From the NCBI RefSeq assembly GCF_963662805.1, contig NZ_OY759867.1, positions 62,001 through 126,000 on the forward strand: a stretch of 64,000 nucleotides of DNA, written 5' to 3'. Under the pieces are notes generated by a model that worked only from the letters and a program-made list of their open reading frames with translations, was not told where the DNA came from and did not search any database. Shown one piece after another: positions 18,166 to 26,887 of the stretch. Position numbers and translations under genes: made by a program. How positions within the stretch are numbered: position 1 is the first letter of the stretch; the number at the start of each line of letters is the position of its first letter. Source of the DNA: an uncultured Cohaesibacter sp. Lineage in GTDB: Bacteria; Pseudomonadota; Alphaproteobacteria; Rhizobiales; Cohaesibacteraceae.

Positions 18166-19488
18166 ATGCGTCTTTCCCGATTTTTTCTGCCCATCCTGAA
18201 AGAAACACCCAAAGAGGCGGAAATCGTCTCGCATCGTTACATGTTGCGCGCGGGCATGATCCGTCAGCAGCAGGCTGGTATCTACAGCTGGCTGCCGTTG
18301 GGGCTTCGCGTCCTGCGCAAGATCGAGCAGATCGTGCGGGAAGAGCAGGATCGTTCCGGCGCCATCGAATTGCTGATGCCGACCATGCAGCCTGCCGAGC
18401 TCTGGAAGGAAAGTGGCCGCTATGATGATTATGGCAAGGAAATGCTGCGTATCGTCGACCGCCATGAGCGCGACATGCTGTTTGGCCCGACCAACGAGGA
18501 GATGATCACAGACATCTTCCGCACCTATGTGAAGTCCTACAAGGATCTGCCGCTCAATCTCTATCACATCCAGTGGAAGTTTCGCGACGAGATCCGTCCG
18601 CGCTTTGGCGTGATGCGTGGTCGCGAATTCCTGATGAAGGATGCCTACAGCTTCGACATGGATGAGGATCGGGCGAGGGAAGCCTACCATCGCATGTTTG
18701 TGGCCTACCTGCGTACCTTCAAGCGGCTTGGCATGACCGCCATCCCGATGAAGGCGGACACCGGCCCGATCGGCGGCGACCTCAGCCACGAGTTCATCAT
18801 TCTTGCGGATACCGGCGAGAGCGAGGTCTTCTGTCACAAGAATTACCTGACCAAGCCCGTGCCTGCCGATGACCTCGATTTCATGGGCGATCTCAGCGGC
18901 ATCGTTTCGGACTGGACCAGCGAATATGCTGCAACAGACGAAATGCACGACGAGGCCGCTTTCAATGCCATTCCGGAAGCAGATCGAATCGCTGCACGCG
19001 GTATCGAGGTTGGTCATATCTTCTATTTCGGCACCAAATATTCCGACAAGATGGGCGCCACGGTGATGGCTGCCGACGGCAAGGAGTATCCTGTCCACAT
19101 GGGATCCTATGGGGTGGGCGTGTCCCGACTGTTGGGTGGAATCATCGAGGCAAGCCACGACGAGAACGGTATTATCTGGCCAAAATCGGTCGCACCGTTC
19201 GACATCGGCTTGATCAACATGAAGGCCGAGAACGAAGAAACAAGCTCTGTCAGCGAGCAGCTGTATGAGCGCCTTGGAAATGCCGGATTTGATGTTCTCT
19301 ATGACGACCGCGCCGGTCAGGCTGGCGCGAAGTTTGCCACCATGGACCTGATTGGCCTGCCGACTCAAGTGATTGTCGGGCCTCGGGGTCTGAAGTCGAA
19401 TGAAGTGGAAATCAAGGATCGCGCCACGGGCGAACGTGAAATGGTTTCCCTCGATGCGGTCGTAGACCGTATCATTGCTAGCAATTGA
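18166..19488 (+). CDS. proS: Prolyl-tRNA synthetase (short, alphaproteobacterial type)
   Basis: A class II aminoacyl-tRNA synthetase of 440 residues that charges tRNA-Pro. The N-terminus MRLSRFFLPILKETPKEAE and the class II motif region FRDEIRPRFGVMRGREFLMKD are clear. The absence of the large editing insertion and the length near 440 fit the short type found in alphaproteobacteria. ATG 18166 is the conserved start; the open frame continues upstream only by chance. The lolC gene follows after about 70 bases. Confidence 0.97.
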   Translation: MRLSRFFLPILKETPKEAEIVSHRYMLRAGMIRQQQAGIYSWLPLGLRVLRKIEQIVREEQDRSGAIELLMPTMQPAELWKESGRYDDYGKEMLRIVDRHERDMLFGPTNEEMITDIFRTYVKSYKDLPLNLYHIQWKFRDEIRPRFGVMRGREFLMKDAYSFDMDEDRAREAYHRMFVAYLRTFKRLGMTAIPMKADTGPIGGDLSHEFIILADTGESEVFCHKNYLTKPVPADDLDFMGDLSGIVSDWTSEYAATDEMHDEAAFNAIPEADRIAARGIEVGHIFYFGTKYSDKMGATVMAADGKEYPVHMGSYGVGVSRLLGGIIEASHDENGIIWPKSVAPFDIGLINMKAENEETSSVSEQLYERLGNAGFDVLYDDRAGQAGAKFATMDLIGLPTQVIVGPRGLKSNEVEIKDRATGEREMVSLDAVVDRIIASN

Positions 19489-19558
19489 TTCGACAAAACC
19501 GCAGCAAGAATGGTCCGGCGGGGAAACCGACACCGGGCCGTTCCGTCTGGAGTAATAC

Positions 19559-20827
19559 ATGTCCGCGTCCGAAGGCCAGCGGCCATTCGCCCTGTTTGAA
19601 TGGATGATGGCATTCCGCTACTTGCGTTCGCGCAGGCGGGAAGCATTCATTTCCATCATTTCCTGGCTGTCTTTTTTCGGCATCATGCTTGGCGTTGCGA
19701 CGCTCATCATCGTCATGGCGGTGATGAACGGCTTCCGATCCGAGCTGCTCGACAAGATCCTCGGGATCAACGGGCATCTGGTGATCCAGCCGATCGACAC
19801 GGATTTTACGGACTATAATGATCTTGCCCAGCGCATCGAAGGTGTGGACGGCGTGAACTTCGCCATTCCCTTCGTTGAGGGGCAGATTCTGGCCTCGGCG
19901 TCCGGTGGCTCATCGGGCGCGCTCGTGCGCGGCATGAGCGAAGCCAATATCAAAAAGCTGAAGCTTGTTTCCGAAAAGGTCCTGCAGGGGACTTTTGAGG
20001 GATTTGACGAGCAGGAAGGCATCGCGCTTGGCTCACGTCTGGCGCGGACGCTGGGTGTTGTCGCTGGTGACAGTGTCAAGCTGATCTCGCCCAATGGAGC
20101 GGTCACCCCGATGGGGGTTGCGCCGCGCATCAAGGCCTATCCGGTCAAGGCGATCTTCGAGATCGGTATGAGCGAGTATGACGGCACCTTCATCTTCATG
20201 CCGCTCGAACATGCCCAGACCTATTTCAATCAGGATGGCAAGGTCTCGGCGATCGAGGTCTATGTTGATGATCCGGACGAGGTCGGCACGATCCGGCCTG
20301 CTGTCGAAGAAGCCATGGGGCGTCAGGTCTATATCACCGACTGGCGCTTCCGGAACTTGACCTTCTTCTCCGCGCTTGAAGTGGAGCGCAACCTGATGTT
20401 CATCATCCTCACGCTGATCATTCTGGTTGCCGCTCTCAATATCATTTCCGGCCTCATCATGTTGGTGAAGGACAAGGGGAGTGACATTGCGATCCTGAGG
20501 ACCATGGGGGCGACGCGATCCTCGATCATGCGGATTTTCATGATCACCGGCGCAGCCATCGGTTTTGTCGGCACCATGGCTGGGTTCGTGTTGGGGCTGT
20601 TGGTCTGTCTCAACATCGAGAGCATTCGCCAGTTCGTCTCCTGGATCACGAGCACCGAGCTGTTTTCACCCGAGCTCTATTTCCTGTCCAAGCTGCCCGC
20701 TGACATGAATGCGACCGAGACCATTTCCGTGCTGATCATCGCGCTGCTGCTCTCCTTCCTTGCCACGATTTATCCGGCCTGGCGCGCCGCGACACTCGAT
20801 CCGGTGGAGGCGCTGCGCTATGAGTAA
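19559..20827 (+). CDS. lolC: Lipoprotein-releasing ABC transporter, permease
   Basis: A 422-residue LolC/LolE-type permease that extracts mature lipoproteins from the inner membrane for delivery to LolA. It has the N-terminal helix after PFALFEWMMAFRYLRSRR, a large periplasmic domain, and three C-terminal helices with the FtsX-like region ALNIISGLIMLVKDKGSDIAILRTMGA. In alphaproteobacteria one permease usually serves as both C and E subunits, so the letter is conventional. Its stop codon overlaps the start of the ATPase gene by eight bases. Confidence 0.95.
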   Translation: MSASEGQRPFALFEWMMAFRYLRSRRREAFISIISWLSFFGIMLGVATLIIVMAVMNGFRSELLDKILGINGHLVIQPIDTDFTDYNDLAQRIEGVDGVNFAIPFVEGQILASASGGSSGALVRGMSEANIKKLKLVSEKVLQGTFEGFDEQEGIALGSRLARTLGVVAGDSVKLISPNGAVTPMGVAPRIKAYPVKAIFEIGMSEYDGTFIFMPLEHAQTYFNQDGKVSAIEVYVDDPDEVGTIRPAVEEAMGRQVYITDWRFRNLTFFSALEVERNLMFIILTLIILVAALNIISGLIMLVKDKGSDIAILRTMGATRSSIMRIFMITGAAIGFVGTMAGFVLGLLVCLNIESIRQFVSWITSTELFSPELYFLSKLPADMNATETISVLIIALLLSFLATIYPAWRAATLDPVEALRYE

Positions 20828-21764
20828 GAAGAGCTTCTTCTGGCCGGTGCTGTCCGACGAGGAAAAAAAGCAGACCGAGAAATCCAAATCCAGCCGGGTG
20901 TTGGCGACATCCCAGTCCGGCATCGGCATGGAGACGGGGGGCGAGTTCGTGCCGCCCATGACGCCGGTCATGCCCAGCTCTATGGCTGGTTCCATGGAAG
21001 AGACCCCTGCGGCGGCGCAAGGCACGATGCAGGATGTCTATCAGCCGAGCGATTATTCGGAAGCTGGCTTGCCAGAAGACCCGCGTGGCGATCCTCTGTT
21101 GGCGCTGAGGAATGTGACCCGTTCTTACGATCAGGCTGACAATCAACTCATCGTGCTCGACGGAGTGGACCTGTCTGTCTATGCAGGCGAAATGGTTGCT
21201 CTTGTGGCACCGTCCGGTGCGGGCAAGTCGACACTTTTGCATGTGGCTGGCCTGCTCGAACGCCCCAATGATGGGGAGGTCTATATTGCCGGACAGGCCC
21301 AGAGCAATGCGGCGGACCGGTCTCGCACTCTGACCCGGCGCAACGAAATCGGCTTTGTCTATCAATTCCACCATCTGCTGGCCGAATTCTCGGCCGTCGA
21401 AAATGTCGTCTTGCCGCAGCTCATTCATGGCGAGAAGATGCCCGAGGCGCATAGCCGCGCTATCGAGCTTCTCTCCTACATGAAGGTTGATCATCGTGGA
21501 AGTCATCGACCGGCCGAGCTCTCCGGCGGTGAGCAACAGAGGGTGGCGATTGCCCGGGCCATGGCAAATGCTCCAAGGGTTCTGCTTGCCGACGAACCGA
21601 CGGGCAACCTTGATCCGACCACATCCGAATATGTCTTCAAGGCACTGAATGCTCTCGTGAAACAGTCCGGGATTGCGGCACTGGTCGCGACCCACAATCT
21701 GTTTCTGGCTGAACGGATGGATCGCCAGATCACGCTGGTCGACGGCAAGATCGTCGAGCTCTAG
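20820..21764 (+). CDS. lolD: Lipoprotein-releasing ABC transporter, ATPase, with N-terminal extension
   Basis: The ATPase partner of the LolC/E permease. The Walker A motif is APSGAGKST, the signature is LSGGEQQRVAIARA and the Walker B end is LLADEPTGNLD. At 314 residues it is about 85 longer than a typical LolD. The additional part is N-terminal, polar and low in complexity (Met/Ser/Pro/Glu-rich), before the ATPase core begins at LLALRNVTRSY. The start at 20820 has GGTGGAGG upstream and overlaps lolC. Internal methionines around residues 40-65 could be alternative starts that remove most of the extension. Confidence 0.94.
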   Translation: MSKKSFFWPVLSDEEKKQTEKSKSSRVLATSQSGIGMETGGEFVPPMTPVMPSSMAGSMEETPAAAQGTMQDVYQPSDYSEAGLPEDPRGDPLLALRNVTRSYDQADNQLIVLDGVDLSVYAGEMVALVAPSGAGKSTLLHVAGLLERPNDGEVYIAGQAQSNAADRSRTLTRRNEIGFVYQFHHLLAEFSAVENVVLPQLIHGEKMPEAHSRAIELLSYMKVDHRGSHRPAELSGGEQQRVAIARAMANAPRVLLADEPTGNLDPTTSEYVFKALNALVKQSGIAALVATHNLFLAERMDRQITLVDGKIVEL

Positions 21765-21783
21765 ACCGCCCGGTCTAATTTTT
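21762..21783 (+). terminator. Terminator overlapping the lolD stop codon
   Basis: TAGACC-GCCC-GGTCTA is a 6-bp stem followed by ATTTTTC. The left arm begins with the lolD TAG stop. Confidence 0.65.
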
Positions 21784-21810
21784 CATTCTTGTTCCCGCTC
21801 CATAGCTCTG

Positions 21811-21845
21811 TTCATCAAGGCCGCCCAAGTGGCGGTTTTGATGAA
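21811..21845. repeat. 15-bp inverted repeat (stem-loop) downstream of lolD
   Basis: TTCATCAAGGCCGCC and GGCGGTTTTGATGAA pair along 15 positions (two G-U pairs) around CAAGT. No T-tract follows, so it is either a second stabilising or terminating hairpin or part of an RNA element. Confidence 0.6.
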
Positions 21846-22056
21846 ACCGTGTTGACGCGCCTGTGGACCAGCTGAGGAAAAGCCGCTCTGTCGCGATGGA
21901 TCGTGCACAGGCTATTCCCACCTTGTCCACTGGTCGTGCCAGCCGATTTTTGGGTGTTTGTGATTAGGAACATTCTGTGAACAACTATTTGATGGCTTCC
22001 CATAAGTGATTGAAATTACGCAACTTGCGGGTTGTGGAATTCTACAGAAAAATGTC

Positions 22057-22085
22057 TTGAAAAAAGAACAAAACAAATACATAAT
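22057..22085 (+). promoter_or_regulatory. Sigma-70-type promoter for the 27-codon gene
   Basis: TTGAAA and CATAAT are separated by exactly 17 bases in an A-rich context, about 36 bases ahead of the small gene's start codon. Confidence 0.55.
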
Positions 22086-22120
22086 GAGTTTAAATAGAGA
22101 ACGAACTTTAGGGGATTTCA

Positions 22121-22204
22121 ATGCTTATTCGTGATGTACTCGCTCTTGGCTCGCTGATCACCTTCATGTCCATGTTGACGGTGTGGACACAAATTCTCGT
22201 CTAA
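22121..22204 (+). CDS. Very small (27-residue) hydrophobic protein
   Basis: A 27-codon frame, MLIRDVLALGSLITFMSML followed by TVWTQILV, with one continuous hydrophobic segment that could span a membrane. It is preceded by TTAGGGGATTTCA (a good ribosome-binding site), has a promoter-like sequence at 22057-22085, and is followed directly by a hairpin with a T-rich tail. The full set of expression signals around so short a frame is the main evidence. I do not recognise the family, and function is unknown. Confidence 0.6.
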   Translation: MLIRDVLALGSLITFMSMLTVWTQILV

Positions 22205-22233
22205 GGGCGTCCGAATTTTGGACGTTTGTTTTT
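22205..22233 (+). terminator. Terminator after the 27-codon gene
   Basis: CGTCC-GAATTTT-GGACG, extendable by G-U pairs, is followed by TTTGTTTTTG. A short but plausible intrinsic terminator. Confidence 0.55.
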
Positions 22234-22265
22234 GTTCTCGGCTGAAGCATCGGCCGGGCGCATTG

Positions 22266-22323
22266 ATACCCAGCGAAGGATGCTGCTCGCTGGGTATAAG
22301 AGGGAAAAGCCGCATCAGCGGCT
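22266..22323 (+). promoter_or_regulatory. Two tandem hairpins in the dnaE leader
   Basis: ATACCCAGCGA (22266-22276) pairs perfectly with TCGCTGGGTAT (22287-22297). Eleven bases further on, AGCCGC-ATCA-GCGGCT (22308-22323) forms a second perfect stem. Both lie 90-150 bases before the dnaE start codon and have no T-tract, so a 5' leader structure is more likely than termination. Confidence 0.5.
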
Positions 22324-22413
22324 ATGCGACTCGCGGCTCATTTTCTATTCTGTGATCTTTCGCCGCGTGCATATGGCACGTCAGACGGATGATGACGAAA
22401 AGGGTGAGACGCA

Positions 22414-25400
22414 ATGACCGAGATATCGACGGCAGGCAATTGGGGGGCTGATGTCTCGAGCGATCTCAAATTCATTCATCTTCATGTTCATTCTGCCTAT
22501 TCGCTGCTTGAAGGGGCGTTGCCCGTTGGCAAACTGATCAAGACGGCCAAGGCCGCCAATATGCCGGCGGTGGCCATCACCGACACGCGCAATCTGTTCG
22601 GTGCGTTGGAATTTTCGCAAAAAGCTGCCGGGGAGGGCTTGCAGCCGATCCTCGGGTGTCAGGTCGAGGTCGATTTTGCTGATGGGGATCTGGCCGGGAC
22701 CGGTCATACCGAGTTTCCGACGCTGGTGTTGATCGGGGCCACAGACGCGGGCTGGGCCAATCTGGTGCGCCTTGTCTCGCGTTCTTTTCTGAAGCCTCAG
22801 GATGAGCAGGAGCCCCATGTCTTCCTAAATGATCTAGCCGAATTTGCCGAAGGGGTCATCTGCCTGACTGGAGGAGGCAACGGGCCGATAGAGCGTATGC
22901 TGGTCAACAACCATGTCGATGTTGCTCGCCAACGCCTGAAGATTCTTCACGATATCTATGATGATCGGCTTTATGTCGAGGTGATGCGGCATGGCATGAG
23001 CCATGAGAACATTGTCGAGCCCTTGCTGCTCGATCTCGCTTACGAGATGGACATTCCACTGGTGGCCACCAACGATGTCTATTTCGCCGAGTGCGAGGAT
23101 TTCGAGGCGCATGATGCGCTGATCGCGATTGCTGCGGGCAAGGTCCTCATTCAGGATGATCGCCGCCATCTGACCGCCGAGCATTATTTCAAGACGCAGG
23201 ACGAGATGGCCGAGCTGTTCTCCGACCTGCCCGAAGCGCTGGAGAATACCATCGAGATCGCACGGCGTTGTTCGACACGGGCGCGGACGATCAAACCGAT
23301 CCTTCCGCGTTTTGCCGGTGCCGATGCGGACCCGGAGGAAGCCGAACAGCATGAGGCGGCCGAATTGCGGCGGCAGGCCAAGGAAGGCCTTCAGCGCCGT
23401 ATCGATGTTCATGGCCTTGCTCCGGGCAAGGAAGAAAAGGACTATTGGGACCGGCTGGAGTTCGAGCTTGGCATTATCCAGTCGATGAAGTTCCCCGGTT
23501 ACTTCCTCATCGTCTCGGACTTCATCAAATGGGCCAAGGAGCATGACATTCCTGTCGGGCCGGGGCGTGGTTCGGGGGCAGGCTCGCTTGTTGCCTGGTC
23601 ACTGACGATTACTGACCTTGATCCCCTGCGTTTTGCCTTGCTGTTTGAACGCTTTCTCAATCCCGAACGTGTCTCGATGCCCGACTTCGATATCGACTTC
23701 TGCCAGGATCGTCGAGAAGAGGTCATCCACTATGTTCAGCGCAAGTATGGCCGGGACAATGTGGGACAGATCATCACCTATGGAACCCTGCAGGCCCGTG
23801 CCGTGCTGCGCGACGTTGGACGCGTGCTGCAAATGCCGTTCGGTCAGGTCGACAAGCTCTGCAAGATGGTGCCGATGAAGGGGGCTGTTTCAGTGTCCCT
23901 GCCAGAGGCGCTGCAACAGGAGCCGAGGTTGACCGAGGCGCGCGAGCAGGAGGAGATTGTTGATCGACTGATCAATATTTCCCTGAAGCTCGAAGGGCTT
24001 TATCGCCACGCATCGACCCATGCCGCCGGTATCGTGATTGGTGACCGCTCGCTCGACAAGCTGGTCCCGATGTATCGAGACCCGCGCTCCGACATGCCGG
24101 TGACCCAGTACAACATGAAGTGGGTCGAGCAGGCGGGCCTCGTTAAGTTTGACTTTCTGGGGCTGAAGACCCTTACTGTTTTGCAGACGGCGGTACGCTT
24201 TGTGGCGCAGCGCGGGATTGAGCTCAATCTGGCGGAAATTCCCATCGATGATCCTCCGTCCTACGAAATCCTCGCCAAGGGTGAGACCGTGGGCGTGTTC
24301 CAGCTGGAAAGTATGGGCATGCGCAAGGCACTGCTTGACATGAAGCCTGACCAGTTCGAGGATATCATCGCTATTGTGGCGCTCTATCGACCCGGCCCGA
24401 TGGCGAACATTCCGGTCTATTGCGCGCGCAAGAGAGGCGACGAAAAGCCCGATTATCTGCATGAACTGCTTGAGCCGGTGCTCAAGGAAACCTACGGCAT
24501 CATCATCTATCAGGAACAGGTGATGCAGATTGCCCAGATCCTGTCCGGCTATTCGCTCGGACAGGCCGACATGCTGCGCCGCGCGATGGGCAAGAAGATC
24601 CGTGAGGAAATGGAAAAGCAGCGGGTCTTCTTCTGCGATGGCGCCGAGGAGAGGGGCGTGCCGCGCGAGCAGGCCTCCGAGATCTATGACCTCGTTGCCA
24701 AATTCGCCGACTATGGCTTCAACAAGTCGCACGCGGCGGCCTATGCGCTGGTGGCCTATCAGACGGCCTATATGAAGGCCAACTACCCGGTCGAGTTCCT
24801 CGCCGGGATCATGACCCTCGATATGAACAACACGGACAAGCTGTCCGAATATCGCCGCGATGCGATCCGCTTGGGCATCGAGGTCCGGCCACCATCGATC
24901 AACGAATCCGGGGTCGAGTTCGTGGTGAAGGACGGGGCCATCATTTACTCGATGGCGGCGATCAAGGGCGTTGGCCATCCTGCCGCCGAGCACATCATGA
25001 CGGTTCGGGGCGACAAGCCCTTCAAGGATCTCGCCGATTTTGCCAAGCGGATCAGTCCACGCGTGCTCAATAAGCGCACCATCGAAAACCTCGCGGCTGC
25101 TGGCACCTTTGATGTGCTCAATCCCAACCGCGCGCAGGTGGTGGCGTCCGTGGATGTGATCATGGGCGAGGCGGCGAGCCATGCCCGCGATTCATCTTCG
25201 GGGCAGGGTGGCCTGTTTGGTGAGGAAGAGGCGGCCCCACTGCCCATGCCCAATGCGCGGCCTTGGACCAATGAGGAAAAGCTGCAAAAGGAATATAGCG
25301 CCATCGGTTTCTACCTCTCGGCGCATCCGCTTGATGATTACATCCCGCAGCTCGAAAAGATGCGGGTGCAGCTCTGGCAGCCGTTCGAGGTCGCGGTCAA

Positions 25401-25890
25401 GCAGGGGGCGAGCGCAGGGCGTTTGGCGGGTACCATCACCGGGCGTCAGGAACGCAAGACCAAGACCGGCAACCGGATGGGCATCATCAACATTTCCGAC
25501 CCAACCGGGCAATATGAGGCGGTGTTGTTCTCAGAAGCGCTGCACCGGTTCCGCGACATGCTCGAGCCGGGCAAGACGGTCATTCTGGAAGTCGGGGCCG
25601 ATCTAAGGCCTGAGGGTGTTTCGGTGCGCATCAACAATGTGAGACCGCTCGACAGCGAAGGTATCCAGAAGAGCATGCGGGTGTTCGTGCGTGATCCCAA
25701 GCCACTGTCGTCCCTCAAGGCGCAACTTGATGACCGGGGAGACGGCGAAGTGTCGGTCATCGTGATGCTCGATGAGGGGGATTGCGAGGTCGAGATGCGC
25801 CTCAATGGCAAATATTACGTCTCGCCGGAAGTCGGGCGGGCAATGAAGGCCATTCCCGGTGTCGTGGATGTGGAAGTCGGCGTCAACTGA
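22414..25890 (+). CDS. dnaE: DNA polymerase III subunit alpha
   Basis: The replicative polymerase catalytic subunit, 1158 residues. The N-terminal PHP domain begins HLHVHSAYSLLEGA. The catalytic acidic motif is MPDFDIDFCQDRREEVI, and the polymerase core continues through GPGRGSGAGSLVAW and YGFNKSHAAAYA. A sliding-clamp-binding motif of the QxxLF type is visible as QGGLFG, followed by an OB-fold region. The ATG at 22414 follows AGGGTGAGA. The gene stands alone; the next gene is on the other strand. Confidence 0.98.
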   Translation: MTEISTAGNWGADVSSDLKFIHLHVHSAYSLLEGALPVGKLIKTAKAANMPAVAITDTRNLFGALEFSQKAAGEGLQPILGCQVEVDFADGDLAGTGHTEFPTLVLIGATDAGWANLVRLVSRSFLKPQDEQEPHVFLNDLAEFAEGVICLTGGGNGPIERMLVNNHVDVARQRLKILHDIYDDRLYVEVMRHGMSHENIVEPLLLDLAYEMDIPLVATNDVYFAECEDFEAHDALIAIAAGKVLIQDDRRHLTAEHYFKTQDEMAELFSDLPEALENTIEIARRCSTRARTIKPILPRFAGADADPEEAEQHEAAELRRQAKEGLQRRIDVHGLAPGKEEKDYWDRLEFELGIIQSMKFPGYFLIVSDFIKWAKEHDIPVGPGRGSGAGSLVAWSLTITDLDPLRFALLFERFLNPERVSMPDFDIDFCQDRREEVIHYVQRKYGRDNVGQIITYGTLQARAVLRDVGRVLQMPFGQVDKLCKMVPMKGAVSVSLPEALQQEPRLTEAREQEEIVDRLINISLKLEGLYRHASTHAAGIVIGDRSLDKLVPMYRDPRSDMPVTQYNMKWVEQAGLVKFDFLGLKTLTVLQTAVRFVAQRGIELNLAEIPIDDPPSYEILAKGETVGVFQLESMGMRKALLDMKPDQFEDIIAIVALYRPGPMANIPVYCARKRGDEKPDYLHELLEPVLKETYGIIIYQEQVMQIAQILSGYSLGQADMLRRAMGKKIREEMEKQRVFFCDGAEERGVPREQASEIYDLVAKFADYGFNKSHAAAYALVAYQTAYMKANYPVEFLAGIMTLDMNNTDKLSEYRRDAIRLGIEVRPPSINESGVEFVVKDGAIIYSMAAIKGVGHPAAEHIMTVRGDKPFKDLADFAKRISPRVLNKRTIENLAAAGTFDVLNPNRAQVVASVDVIMGEAASHARDSSSGQGGLFGEEEAAPLPMPNARPWTNEEKLQKEYSAIGFYLSAHPLDDYIPQLEKMRVQLWQPFEVAVKQGASAGRLAGTITGRQERKTKTGNRMGIINISDPTGQYEAVLFSEALHRFRDMLEPGKTVILEVGADLRPEGVSVRINNVRPLDSEGIQKSMRVFVRDPKPLSSLKAQLDDRGDGEVSVIVMLDEGDCEVEMRLNGKYYVSPEVGRAMKAIPGVVDVEVGVN

Positions 25891-25912
25891 GGCTCAGGCT
25901 TCTTAGTCCGGA

Positions 25913-26797
25913 TCATTTATATGCCGCAAAGCTTTCGACGAGGCTGTCGAAGACCGCCCGGATCTTGGGCGTGTGGCGCAGGTCTTCGTGGGTTACGATC
26001 CATGTCTCCAGCCGGGGCAGGGGCACATCTGGTAAGACTGGCCGCAACACCGGGTCCTGTATTGCTGTCGGTGCCTGGGTGATGGTGATACCAAGTCCGG
26101 CTCTTGCTGCCGCGATCATGGCGGGATGGTTGTCACAACTCAGGATCCAGTTGCTGGCGCTGAGGTTGCCGCCGAGTGTCTCGACAAAATCCAGATCCGA
26201 GATCGAGCGATCTGGACCGATTAGGGCATGATCTGCCAGATCTTCCAGTGTTTGCGGCTGGCCACGGCGCGCGAGATAGTCTTCGCTGGCAAAGAAACCC
26301 ATGGGAATCGAGGCCGCTTTGCGCGCGACCAGAGCAGTCTGCATGGGCTGCGTGGTTCTGACGGCAATATCGACTTCGTGCTGCAGCAGATTGGCTTGCA
26401 GGTTGCTCAGCTCCAGCTCGATCTGCAGATTTGGGTGGCGATCAGTGAGGGATCGCAGCATTTTCGGTATGACTTCGATGCCCATCAATTCGGGCACACT
26501 CAATCTGACCCTGCCTGCTATGTCTCCGAGCGGCGCGGAGGCGGTTCGCATGAATTGCTCGGAGGCCATGGCCATGGTTTGCGCCGGACCGAGCAGATTG
26601 CGGGCGTGTTCTGTCGGCATCAGGCCGTTGACAGATCGGGTGAAGAGGGTCGCGCCAAGGCTCTCTTCAAGGGTTGCGATGCGCGTGCGTACGGTCGGCT
26701 GCGACGTGCCAAGCCGCCTTGCTGCGCCGGACAGGCTGCCTTCTTCAAGTACCGCAAGAAAAAAGCGCAGGTCGTCCCATGATGATGTTTTGCTCAT
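25913..26797 (-). CDS. LysR family transcriptional regulator
   Basis: A 294-residue LysR-type regulator with an N-terminal winged helix-turn-helix (FLAVLEEGSLSGAARRLGTSQPTVRTRIATLE) and a C-terminal effector-binding domain. It is divergent from the NAD(P)-binding epimerase-like gene at 26888, about 90 bases away. The usual inference is that it regulates that neighbour. The effector is unknown. Confidence 0.93.
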   Translation of the reverse strand: MSKTSSWDDLRFFLAVLEEGSLSGAARRLGTSQPTVRTRIATLEESLGATLFTRSVNGLMPTEHARNLLGPAQTMAMASEQFMRTASAPLGDIAGRVRLSVPELMGIEVIPKMLRSLTDRHPNLQIELELSNLQANLLQHEVDIAVRTTQPMQTALVARKAASIPMGFFASEDYLARRGQPQTLEDLADHALIGPDRSISDLDFVETLGGNLSASNWILSCDNHPAMIAAARAGLGITITQAPTAIQDPVLRPVLPDVPLPRLETWIVTHEDLRHTPKIRAVFDSLVESFAAYK

Positions 26798-26887
26798 AAA
26801 AAATATACTAGCTGATGTAAGTTTATTTGCAATTTATTTTCATGGTTGGGCGGCCCATCTTCATCTCAACGATAAGCATGGAGAAGT
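26798..26887. promoter_or_regulatory. Divergent promoter region between lysR and the epimerase-like gene
   Basis: A 90-base AT-rich gap that must hold promoters for both genes and, by analogy with LysR systems, a T-N11-A operator. Several AT-rich half-palindromes are present, for example around TTTGCAA, but none is distinctive enough to name. Confidence 0.4.

Noticed and set aside
18136..19560. A 474-codon minus-strand frame covering proS
   Set aside because: It is antisense to a well-conserved gene, its translation shows no domain, and the high GC third-position bias of the real gene creates such frames.
22226..22417. A 63-codon frame ending in an ATGA overlap with the dnaE start
   Set aside because: The overlap is suggestive of translational coupling, but the frame crosses two perfect hairpins, has no conserved-looking sequence and no good ribosome-binding site. 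It is kept only as a weak possibility.
23890..25182. A 430-codon minus-strand frame inside dnaE
   Set aside because: Antisense shadow of the polymerase gene, with no recognisable motif.
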